Below, one piece after another: positions 6,869-14,237 of a DNA stretch of 14,237 bases (positions are counted from its first letter, which is position 1; the number at the start of each line of letters is the position of its first letter). The notes beneath the pieces were generated by a model, which saw only the letters and a program-made list of their open reading frames with translations, made no database searches and was not told the DNA's origin. The position numbers and the translations under genes were made by a program. Location of the stretch: NCBI GenBank assembly GCA_002403175.1, contig DHHG01000245.1:1-14237 (forward strand), given 5' to 3'. The DNA is from Syntrophaceae bacterium UBA4778. GTDB lineage: Bacteria > Desulfobacterota > Syntrophia > Syntrophales > UBA4778.

Positions 6869-8383
6869 ATGGAAACAATCAGGGCAGAAGAAATTAGCCA
6901 AATCATTTCCAAGCAAATTAAAGATTACGAGAAGAAGCTGGATGTAAGCGAGACAGGTACTGTCCTTTCCGTGGGTGATGGGATTGCCAGGGTTTATGGT
7001 GTGGAGAATGCAATGGCCATGGAACTTTTGGAATTTCCAGGCGGTATCCTCGGCATGGTTCTTAACCTTGAGGCCGATAATGTCGGTGTCGCCATTCTAG
7101 GGGCTGATACGCACATAAAGGAAGGCGATATCGTCAAAAGAACAGGCAGAATTGCGCAGGTACCGGTCGGTGATGCTTTGTTGGGACGCGTGATCGATGG
7201 GACAGGAAATCCCCTGGATGGCAAGGGCCCGATTGAAGCCAAAGAGTTCAGACGTATCGAAATGGTGGCACCCGGCGTGATTGCCCGTCAACCGGTCAAC
7301 CAGCCAATGTATACAGGTCTCAAGGCCATCGATGCCATGACGCCTATCGGCCGCGGGCAGCGTGAGCTGATCATTGGAGACCGTCAGATTGGCAAGACGG
7401 CCATCGGTATTGATGCCATTATTCGCCAGAAGAACACCGGTGTCAAATGTATCTACGTTGCCATCGGCCAGAAAAAGTCTACAGTCTCACAGATCGTGGA
7501 AGCCCTGAGGAAGAACGATGCCATGAGCTACACGGTTGTCGTTGCTGCCTGTGCGAGCGACCCGGCAACCCTGCAATATATTGCGGCTTACTCCGGTTGC
7601 AGTATCGGTGAATATTACCGTGACAATGGACAGGATGCGCTTATTATTTATGATGATCTCTCCAAACAGGCCGTTGCTTATCGGCAGATATCGTTGCTTC
7701 TGAGACGGCCTCCCGGACGTGAAGCTTTTCCTGGGGATATTTTCTATAATCACTCCCGTCTGCTTGAACGTTCAGCGCGAGTCAGCAAAGAGCTGGGGGG
7801 CGGATCGTTGACTGCCCTGCCGGTTATCGAGACGCAGGCTGGTGACGTTTCCGCGTATATTCCGACCAACGTTATTTCTATTACAGATGGACAGGTCTTC
7901 TTGGAACCGAGTCTTTTCTATTCAGGTGTTCGTCCGGCGATCAATGTCGGTATTTCCGTTTCGCGTGTCGGCGGGGCGGCGCAGGTAAAAGCAATGAAGC
8001 AGGTTGCAGGAACGCTGAAGCTTGAGTTGGCTCAGTATCGTGAAATGGCTGCATTTGCTCAGTTCGGAAGCGATCTCGATAAAGCGACTCAGGCACAGCT
8101 TGAGCGAGGTGTTCGGTTAGTCGAGATATTGAAGCAACCGCAATACCAGCCGATGACGTTGGGGCAGGAGGTTACGGTTCTTTTTGCCGGTGCAAAGGGT
8201 TTCCTGGATAAATACGATGTGAATAGATTGAAGGATTATGAGGCGCAACTGCTTAGGTTTATGGAGAGTAAATATCAGGAGATCTTTAAAGAAATTGATG
8301 AAAAACAGGTTATAAGCCCCGAACTTGAAAAGAAAATGAAAGATGTCCTTACTGAATTCGACGGAGTTTTCGTGGCAAGTTAA
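6869..8383 (+). CDS. atpA: F0F1 ATP synthase subunit alpha
   Basis: The alpha subunit is the non-catalytic nucleotide-binding subunit of the F1 hexamer and supplies the arginine finger to the beta-subunit active site. The 504-residue length is standard. Visible parts are the N-terminal beta-barrel with [13 protein letters not shown] near residue 32, the P-loop GDRQIGKT at 170-177, the Walker B-type LIIYDD at 258-263 and the VSRVGGAAQ motif with arginine finger R366. The P-loop has Ile at the position where E. coli has Thr (GDRQTGKT), but the binding Lys and Thr are kept. GGGAGGAG at 6851-6858 is a strong ribosome binding site, as expected for the subunit made in three copies. The central part is visibly richer in GC than neighbouring genes, in keeping with high expression. 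Confidence 0.98.
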   Translation: METIRAEEISQIISKQIKDYEKKLDVSETGTVLSVGDGIARVYGVENAMAMELLEFPGGILGMVLNLEADNVGVAILGADTHIKEGDIVKRTGRIAQVPVGDALLGRVIDGTGNPLDGKGPIEAKEFRRIEMVAPGVIARQPVNQPMYTGLKAIDAMTPIGRGQRELIIGDRQIGKTAIGIDAIIRQKNTGVKCIYVAIGQKKSTVSQIVEALRKNDAMSYTVVVAACASDPATLQYIAAYSGCSIGEYYRDNGQDALIIYDDLSKQAVAYRQISLLLRRPPGREAFPGDIFYNHSRLLERSARVSKELGGGSLTALPVIETQAGDVSAYIPTNVISITDGQVFLEPSLFYSGVRPAINVGISVSRVGGAAQVKAMKQVAGTLKLELAQYREMAAFAQFGSDLDKATQAQLERGVRLVEILKQPQYQPMTLGQEVTVLFAGAKGFLDKYDVNRLKDYEAQLLRFMESKYQEIFKEIDEKQVISPELEKKMKDVLTEFDGVFVAS

Positions 8384-8425
8384 TTTTCGATTTCTTTAAA
8401 CCAAGTAAAAGGGAGTAAGTTTTAA

Positions 8426-9298
8426 ATGGCCGCATTAAGAGATATTAAAAGACAAATTACAGCGGTACAGAAAACCAAGCAGATAACGCGGGCCATGAAT
8501 ATGGTTGCAGCTTCTAAGTTAAGATCGGCCCAGGCTCGGATGGAAAATTTCCGTCCTTATGCCATACAATTTATGGATGTTCTCAAGAGTCTTGCACTGA
8601 GGGTTGATCCTAAAACACACCCACTTCTTTCGGTGAGAGAACCAAAGAAGGTCAGACTTATCGTTGTGACATCTGATAGGGGTCTTTGCGGCGGTTTTAA
8701 TACCAATGTTATAAAAATAACGGAAAAGTTTATAAAAGAAAAACAGTCGGCAGGAATGGATGTAGCCGTTATTCCTGTTGGAAGAAAAGGTAGAGATTAC
8801 TTTAGGAAAAAAATAACGAATGTGAATGCGCATGTTGATGTCTTCAGCAAATTTGACATGAGCCTTGCCATTGATATCGGGCAAGATATCATTCCTTCGT
8901 TCATAAGTGAAGAATACGATGAATTATATCTCATCTACAGTGAGTTCAGATCCGTAGCCATTCAAAGGCCATCCGTAGTGAGAATTTTGCCGGTACCTTC
9001 GATCGGTGCCGAGGAAGAAGTAGAGGCTGATAAGAGACTCGATTATATTTATGAGCCGTCGGAAGAGGTCCTGCTGGATCAGCTTTTGCCTATGTATATA
9101 AGAGTTCTCATTTACAGAGCACTCTTGGAAACTGCAGCAGGAGAGAACGCTGCCAGAATGATGGCGATGGATAATGCCACTAATAATTGTGACGATCTGA
9201 CCAATAGCCTGACTTTGATGTTTAATAAAAAGAGACAGGCTGCTATTACGACGGAGTTGATGGACATCGTTGGCGGTGCAGAGGCACTGAATGGATAA
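8426..9298 (+). CDS. atpG: F0F1 ATP synthase subunit gamma
   Basis: The gamma subunit is the central rotor shaft that turns inside the alpha3-beta3 head. The 290-residue product shows the two conserved ends that form the coiled-coil shaft: the N-terminal IKRQITAVQKTKQITRAMN and VAASKLR, and the C-terminal region with ARMMAMDNATNNCDDL followed by KRQAAITTELMDIVGGAEAL. Between them lies the Rossmann-like domain with VVTSDRGLCGGFN near residue 81. The length is typical and the gene intact. It starts 42 bases after atpA with AGGGAGTAAG upstream of the ATG. No sign of the regulatory insert found in chloroplast gamma subunits was seen. Confidence 0.96.
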   Translation: MAALRDIKRQITAVQKTKQITRAMNMVAASKLRSAQARMENFRPYAIQFMDVLKSLALRVDPKTHPLLSVREPKKVRLIVVTSDRGLCGGFNTNVIKITEKFIKEKQSAGMDVAVIPVGRKGRDYFRKKITNVNAHVDVFSKFDMSLAIDIGQDIIPSFISEEYDELYLIYSEFRSVAIQRPSVVRILPVPSIGAEEEVEADKRLDYIYEPSEEVLLDQLLPMYIRVLIYRALLETAAGENAARMMAMDNATNNCDDLTNSLTLMFNKKRQAAITTELMDIVGGAEALNG

Positions 9299-9301
9299 TC
9301 C

Positions 9302-9319
9302 CTCCCGAAGGGGAGTTTT
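9302..9319 (+). terminator. Short GC hairpin with T4 between atpG and atpD
   Basis: CTCCC at 9302-9306 pairs perfectly with GGGAG at 9311-9315 around the four-base loop GAAG, followed by only four T residues. It begins just after the atpG stop and ends about 40 bases before the atpD ATG. The stem and T-run are too short for a strong terminator. It may be a weak attenuator, a processing site or an RNA-stabilising hairpin that lets beta be made at a different level from gamma. Confidence 0.35.
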
Positions 9320-9355
9320 GATATTGATTCTATCGATTATAATGAAGGAGAATAA

Positions 9356-10765
<1,410 letters not shown>

Positions 10766-10791
10766 CAAGAATTTACAGAGGCCTAAATATA

Positions 10792-10823
10792 CCTCGGTCA
10801 GAATAATTAAATTTAAACTGAGG
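10792..10823 (+). repeat. Inverted repeat in the atpD-atpC spacer
   Basis: CCTCGGT at 10792-10798 can pair with ACTGAGG at 10817-10823 (seven pairs, one G-U) around an 18-base AT-rich loop. The CCTC part can instead pair with GAGG just upstream at about 10778-10781. The structure lies in the 83-base gap before atpC, the longest spacer inside the operon. There is no T-run, so it is not an intrinsic terminator. It could affect the stability of the beta-epsilon junction. Confidence 0.3.
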
Positions 10824-10848
10824 CGTAAAAGGATAGCGGAGAATATAT

Positions 10849-11256
10849 ATGGCTGATGAATTAATGCTGGAGATAGTCACACCAGAGCGGGTTGTGTTTA
10901 GCGATAAAGTAGAGGAAGTGACTGTCCCGGGTACTGAGGGTGAGTTTGGAGTGCTCATCGGTCATGCTTCACTCCTGAGTTCGTTAAAATTCGGGGAGTT
11001 GAACTTTACCAGAGGAAGTAAAAAAACCTATTTTGCGGTGAATGCAGGATTTGCAGAAGTAACTGCGCATAAAGTCACTGTGCTGGTGGAAACGGCAGAA
11101 CGATCCGATGAGATTGATAAAGAGAGAGCAAGGAAAGCAAAAGAAATAGCTGAACAGAAGCTGTCAAAGTTAACAAAAGAAGATGCAGAATTTGAAAATG
11201 CTAAGTTAGCTTTAGACAGAGCCGAATCGAGAATAAAAATTTCTGAGCGGCAATAA
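10849..11256 (+). CDS. atpC: F0F1 ATP synthase subunit epsilon
   Basis: The epsilon subunit binds the foot of the gamma shaft, contacts the c-ring and can inhibit wasteful ATP hydrolysis. The 135-residue product has the N-terminal beta-sandwich (about residues 1-85) with the hallmark [34 protein letters not shown] and then [10 protein letters not shown], followed by a charged two-helix C-terminal hairpin (about 88-135). That hairpin is the part that can extend into F1 in bacteria. CGGAGAA lies about eight bases before the ATG. It is the last gene of the operon and ends ten bases before the base of a strong terminator stem. Confidence 0.95.
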   Translation: MADELMLEIVTPERVVFSDKVEEVTVPGTEGEFGVLIGHASLLSSLKFGELNFTRGSKKTYFAVNAGFAEVTAHKVTVLVETAERSDEIDKERARKAKEIAEQKLSKLTKEDAEFENAKLALDRAESRIKISERQ

Positions 11257-11266
11257 AATTATTATT

Positions 11267-11307
11267 ATGAAAAAAGGGCCTGGTTTGCACCAAGGCCCTT
11301 TTTTCAT
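11267..11307. terminator. Bidirectional intrinsic terminator between atpC and greA
   Basis: ATGAAAAAAGGGCCT at 11267-11281 is a perfect inverted repeat of 11293-11307. GGT (11282-11284) can also pair with ACC (11289-11291) above a one-base bulge. The GC core is flanked by A6 on the left (11270-11275) and T6 on the right (11299-11304), so each strand sees a GC stem followed by a U-run. It terminates the atp operon rightward and the convergent greA transcript leftward. Confidence 0.93.
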
Positions 11308-11328
11308 ATCAAAATGAAGAGCTCGAAT

Positions 11329-11814
11329 CTAATCTAATTCTTCCTGAATGCAAATATCAATGACTTCAAGTTCGCGAATTCCTCCGGGAGTTTTTACTTG
11401 AACAATATCGCCTATTTCCTTCCCGATAAGAGCCTTTCCTATTGGAGATGTAACAGATATCCTGTTGCGGGAAAGATCTGATTCACAGGGACCAACAAGC
11501 TGATATTTCGTTACTTCAGATGTATCTGTATCCTCAATAGAAACAGTTGATCCGAACACAACTCTATCATCCGTAAGGCTTTTTAAATCTATGATTTTAG
11601 ATGTTGCGAGATTATTCTCGATTTCCTGAATTTTCCCTTGGATAAAAGATTGCCTTTCTTTAGCGGCTGCATATTCCGCATTCTCAGAAATATCGCCGTG
11701 TGCTCTCGCTTCTTCAATCGCGCGAACATTTTCCGGCACGGAAACCTTTTTCAAGTATTCAAGATCTTTTTTAAGTTTTTCATAACCGGCTTTTGTAATA
11801 GGCATGCTGTCCAT
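11329..11814 (-). CDS. greA: Transcription elongation factor GreA
   Basis: GreA rescues backtracked RNA polymerase by reaching through the secondary channel and stimulating cleavage of the transcript 3' end. The 161-residue product has the N-terminal coiled-coil (about residues 1-78) with the tip motif GDISENAEY, where D41 and E44 are the acidic residues that act at the polymerase active site, and a C-terminal FKBP-like domain with SPIGKALIGK at 123-132. The length is typical. The ATG at 11814 is supported by GGAGG seven bases upstream on the minus strand; an ATG three codons later (MPITKAGY) is a less likely start. It is a single-gene unit that converges on the atp operon and shares its terminator. 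Confidence 0.96.
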   Translation of the reverse strand: MDSMPITKAGYEKLKKDLEYLKKVSVPENVRAIEEARAHGDISENAEYAAAKERQSFIQGKIQEIENNLATSKIIDLKSLTDDRVVFGSTVSIEDTDTSEVTKYQLVGPCESDLSRNRISVTSPIGKALIGKEIGDIVQVKTPGGIRELEVIDICIQEELD

Positions 11815-11840
11815 GAGTTGACCTCCATAAAAGATCTATA

Positions 11841-11867
11841 ATTATAATTTCCTGAGATTTATTTCAA
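11841..11867 (-). promoter_or_regulatory. Likely greA promoter
   Basis: On the minus strand TTGAAA (11867-11862) is followed after 15 bases by a perfect TATAAT (11846-11841). The spacer is two bases short of ideal. Transcription would start near 11834, about 20 bases before the greA ATG, leaving room for the GGAGG ribosome binding site. AT-rich surroundings lower certainty. Confidence 0.45.
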
Positions 11868-11960
11868 GTATTTTTAAATATGATGGCAATCGATTTCAGG
11901 TTTATATTTCAGATAACAGTGCATTTGAATTCGGTATTGAAATCAAGGGAAATATAAGGC

Positions 11961-11989
11961 TTGAAAGGGACAGAACTTTCTGTTAAAGG
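11961..11989 (+). promoter_or_regulatory. Weak promoter-like sequence with palindrome before the L,D-transpeptidase
   Basis: TTGAAA at 11961-11966 could be a -35 box, with TTAAAG at 11983-11988 as a poor -10 box 16 bases downstream. Between them lies a 14-base palindrome, ACAGAA-CT-TTCTGT, at 11970-11983, which could be an operator. It is the only promoter-like stretch seen for the downstream gene, and the match is weak. Confidence 0.25.
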
Positions 11990-12003
11990 AGAAAATTCAT
12001 CTA

Positions 12004-12059
12004 AAAAAAATTAACCGGAAAAAGTTGCGTTCAGGAACCGGTTAAAAAAATTAACTGGA
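12004..12059 (+). repeat. Three-arm repeat forming alternative hairpins before the L,D-transpeptidase
   Basis: Arm 1 TTAACCGG (12011-12018), arm 2 CCGGTTAA (12038-12045) and arm 3 TTAACTGG (12051-12058) form a mutually exclusive set: arm 2 pairs perfectly with arm 1 (19-base loop) or, with one G-U, with arm 3 (five-base A loop). Arms 1 and 3 sit in a 16-base direct repeat, A7-TTAAC-C/T-GGA, at 12004-12019 and 12044-12059. Arm 3 contains part of the GGAG ribosome binding site (12057-12060). On the minus strand the arm 1/arm 2 stem is followed by T8 and resembles an intrinsic terminator. Confidence 0.6.
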
Positions 12060-12071
12060 GTTTCTTATACG

Positions 12072-13547
12072 ATGAAATCCGGGATAAAGATAACGACTTC
12101 TTTTCTGATAGTCTTTTTTTTAATTTTATTTACACCTATTAAAGCGAAAGCACTTTTTTCATCAGAAACATATATACCTGATTCGATTGTAGCTCTTTCA
12201 TCCGGATACGCGATTGTTGTTGATAAACAGGCACAGAAGATATTTGTTTTTAGAAAGAATGAAAAAATAATCAAGGTGTTTGAGTCGCCTTGCTCAACAG
12301 GTAAGAAACCAGGGGCAAAAAAAGAGCCGGGAGACGCTAAAACCCCTGAAGGTATTTTTTTTATATATAAATTTTATAATGCAGCCGAGCTGACTGCAAT
12401 TTATGGCAGTATGGCATTTCATTTGGATTTCCCAAATGTTTTCGACAGGCGGTCAGGAAGGAACGGAACCAATATCTGGATTCATGGGACAAATAAATCA
12501 CTCCAACCAAATCAGTCAAACGGATGTGTTGTATTGAGAAATCAGGACATAGCTAACTTGGTGCCTTATGTGTTTCTGAATAAGACGCCTGTTATCATCG
12601 AAGAATCTATCAGATGGGTTCCGCAAGAAAAGAAAACACCTGAAAAGGAGGAGTTTGCCAGGATCATAGAAACTTGGAATCATGCTATTGATAACGGGGA
12701 TATGCAAACTCTGAATACACTCTACAAGCCCGATTCCAGAAGTAAAGCAGATCGATATCTTCTTCTTAAAAAGGCAAATCATTTACGCAGCCTGGTTCAG
12801 CATATGCCGGTTTTTCCAAGAGATGTATCTATATTAAAACAGGACAACACGGCTGTAATCCTTTTCGATAAGATTACGTCTGCCAAGAGTGATATGTCAT
12901 TTCAAGGTACTTATGTTAAGCTTTTTTTGGAAAAGATCGGCAATTATTGGTTGATTGTTGAGGATGTGAATCAGCCTGTTGATCAAGTACTGACTTCAAA
13001 TCGGTCCTCTGGAAGAGAGCAACAAATTTATATTCCAATTTCTACGGAACGGTCTCTTCCTGTAAATGCGGTCCAAAAAAAATCGATACAGCCTGGATTA
13101 CCTACTCAGAAGAAAGATTTTAAAATCGAAACGAAGTCAGTCAAATCTCCCTTGGCTATGAATGCCCCTAATCTTAATCAGAAACCATCACAATCTAACG
13201 ATAATAATGATGTGATGATTACTAAGCTGATTCATAAATGGGCCAGCAGCTGGCAATCAGGGGACATGAGAGAATATCGGTCTTGTTTTGCGCCGGATTT
13301 TAGATCAAAGGGTATGGGATTAAATCAATACGTTGGTTATAAAGCAAACCTTGCAAAACAAAGAAATAACATCAATATTAACGTGAGTAACTTAAAAATA
13401 TCCTATTCCGGTTCTCAGTATGCGACAGCTACATTCAATCAAAAATACAGCGCATCTGGCGGAATCAAATCATCCGGTATAAAGAAACTTGAACTGATAA
13501 AGTTAAAAGAAACTTGGAAAATTCATCGTGAGATCATGTCGAGATAA
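12072..13547 (+). CDS. Secreted L,D-transpeptidase (YkuD) with two NTF2-like tail domains, Csd6-like
   Basis: This exported wall enzyme should act on peptidoglycan tetrapeptides, either making 3-3 cross-links or trimming the terminal D-Ala. The 491-residue product has a signal peptide (residues 1-27, ending A-K-A), then a YkuD domain at about 45-177 with the catalytic signature H138-G-T and S149-N-G-C152, C152 being the nucleophile. Two related segments follow, at about 193-300 and 382-490. Both run from a Trp helix through GDM to a PD-x-RSK motif (GDM at 209-211 and 397-399), and both look like NTF2/SnoaL-type folds. A polar Ser/Asn/Pro linker (about 305-380) separates them. A YkuD domain with an NTF2-like tail is the layout of Helicobacter Csd6, an L,D-carboxypeptidase that shapes the cell; that analogy is an inference. 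GGAG lies 11 bases before the ATG. Confidence 0.85.
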   Translation: MKSGIKITTSFLIVFFLILFTPIKAKALFSSETYIPDSIVALSSGYAIVVDKQAQKIFVFRKNEKIIKVFESPCSTGKKPGAKKEPGDAKTPEGIFFIYKFYNAAELTAIYGSMAFHLDFPNVFDRRSGRNGTNIWIHGTNKSLQPNQSNGCVVLRNQDIANLVPYVFLNKTPVIIEESIRWVPQEKKTPEKEEFARIIETWNHAIDNGDMQTLNTLYKPDSRSKADRYLLLKKANHLRSLVQHMPVFPRDVSILKQDNTAVILFDKITSAKSDMSFQGTYVKLFLEKIGNYWLIVEDVNQPVDQVLTSNRSSGREQQIYIPISTERSLPVNAVQKKSIQPGLPTQKKDFKIETKSVKSPLAMNAPNLNQKPSQSNDNNDVMITKLIHKWASSWQSGDMREYRSCFAPDFRSKGMGLNQYVGYKANLAKQRNNININVSNLKISYSGSQYATATFNQKYSASGGIKSSGIKKLELIKLKETWKIHREIMSR

Positions 13548-13619
13548 ATAATGGGATAAAATGAGCAAATACTCTGATAAGAGTGTGAGTGGCTGACTGG
13601 TCGTAATTTTTGGAAAAAA

Positions 13620-13853
13620 TTGGGGTTCGCTATCTTTCAGATATCCCGTAAAGCGCTGATTTCAGTAGTTGCGATTACGATGTCTTTTTTGATGATGGGA
13701 ACTTACGGTATAGGTTCCATATTCAGAAGGCGGGTGCTGTTCTGTGAAAAAGCATACGACTTGAAATCATTATTGCTAAGAAGGATATGGAATGAATTTG
13801 CAGCGATTTGCTCATATGCTTACCCGGCGCATGGAGATCCCATCGAAAATTAA
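13620..13853 (+). pseudogene. Short membrane-protein ORF, probable remnant upstream of a bactofilin
   Basis: A 77-codon frame encodes a basic start (FQISRKALI), one hydrophobic segment at about residues 11-33, a basic stretch RRR, and then about 40 residues without recognisable features. The only start is a TTG with no good ribosome binding site. The frame is open upstream to 13581 without an ATG, and its last 62 bases overlap the bactofilin gene in another frame. The N-terminal layout recalls the membrane anchor of bactofilin-linked M23 endopeptidases, which often sit directly before bactofilin genes, but no HxxxD or HxH zinc motif is present. It may therefore be a decayed peptidase gene, a small unrelated membrane protein, or a chance frame. 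Confidence 0.35.
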
Positions 13854-14199
13854 TCGGGATGAAGTTTCAATCATACAGCGAGGATCTTTGATAGAAGGGA
13901 ATCTGAATTTTAAAGGTTATCTTATCATTGCGGGTGAGATACAAGGCAACCTGAAGGCTGAGACAGTAGTTACACAGTCAGGTAGCCGGATTTCAGGTGA
14001 ACTAAATATAAGATCACTTAATATATCGGGAAATGTTGAAGGAGATATTATAGCCGAAAGTCTCATTCTTCAGAAAACAGCCGAAGTAAATGGCAACATA
14101 CAATGTTCAAATCTGATCATTGAGGAAGGTGCTGTACTGAACGGTGCTATAAAATGGTTAAAAGAAGTGTCCGATACAAATACTGCAAATGAATTATAA
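13792..14199 (+). CDS. Bactofilin (polymer-forming cytoskeletal protein), copy 2
   Basis: This is a second, diverged bactofilin of 135 residues. A basic N-terminal region of about 30 residues (RFAHMLTRRMEIPSK) leads into the beta-helix core at about 28-122. The core shows the repeated turns of the family, for example GSLIEGNLNFKGYLIIAGEI, SGNVEGDIIAES and GAVLNGAIKWL. A short polar tail follows. The ATG at 13792 has AAGAAGGA about seven bases upstream; an internal ATG at 13831 lacks a ribosome binding site. It differs strongly from the copy at 4438, so the two are not a recent duplication. It lies 244 bases downstream of the L,D-transpeptidase in the same direction, suggesting a shared job in local wall shaping. 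Confidence 0.92.
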   Translation: MNLQRFAHMLTRRMEIPSKINRDEVSIIQRGSLIEGNLNFKGYLIIAGEIQGNLKAETVVTQSGSRISGELNIRSLNISGNVEGDIIAESLILQKTAEVNGNIQCSNLIIEEGAVLNGAIKWLKEVSDTNTANEL

Positions 14200-14237
14200 T
14201 CAATGAATGAAATAATCTGTCCTGAACGAAACTTGAG

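Noticed and set aside
7364..7390. Isoleucine in the alpha-subunit P-loop (GDRQIGKT) as a functional anomaly
   Set aside because: The GxxxxGKT pattern is intact and, to my recollection, Ile at this position is found in other deltaproteobacterial alpha subunits.
13569..13586. Hairpin ACTCT-GATA-AGAGT after the L,D-transpeptidase as a terminator
   Set aside because: The five-pair core is weak and no T-run follows; the downstream bactofilin could well be co-transcribed.
14203..14237. ATG at 14203 followed by an open frame to the window end (MNEIICPERNL)
   Set aside because: Only 11 codons are visible and there is no ribosome binding site; it may be the start of the next gene but cannot be supported from this window.

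Overview
The window looks like chromosomal DNA from a Gram-negative bacterium of the deltaproteobacterial type (Desulfobacterota / Syntrophobacterales-like; an inference from gene style, not a database match). The clues are paired b and b' ATP synthase subunits, of which b carries a signal-peptide-like N-terminus; an F1/stalk operon without the a and c subunits; two bactofilins; and moderately AT-rich DNA with ATG and TTG starts.

Region 1 (44-4875) is a tightly overlapping cell-elongation operon: mreC, mreD, mrdA (PBP2), rodA and then a bactofilin. MreC and MreD organise the elongasome, RodA polymerises glycan strands and PBP2 cross-links them. The bactofilin adds a second cytoskeletal polymer to the cluster.

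Region 2 (4876-5285) is a 410-base gene-free stretch. It holds a good sigma70-type promoter, a possible 23-codon leader ORF and an intrinsic terminator lying only 27 bases before the first ATP synthase gene. This arrangement suggests transcription attenuation or a small RNA.

Region 3 (5286-11256) is the ATP synthase operon, in the order b', b, delta, alpha, gamma, beta, epsilon. It ends in a strong bidirectional terminator shared with the convergent greA gene (11329-11814, minus strand).

Region 4 (11815-14199) begins with a greA promoter and an unusual three-arm repeat upstream of a secreted L,D-transpeptidase. That enzyme has two NTF2-like tail domains and resembles the Csd6 cell-shape enzyme class. 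A short, probably broken membrane-protein ORF and a second bactofilin follow. Both ends of the window therefore concern wall growth and cell shape, with energy conservation between them. No mobile element, CRISPR array, tRNA or rRNA gene was seen.
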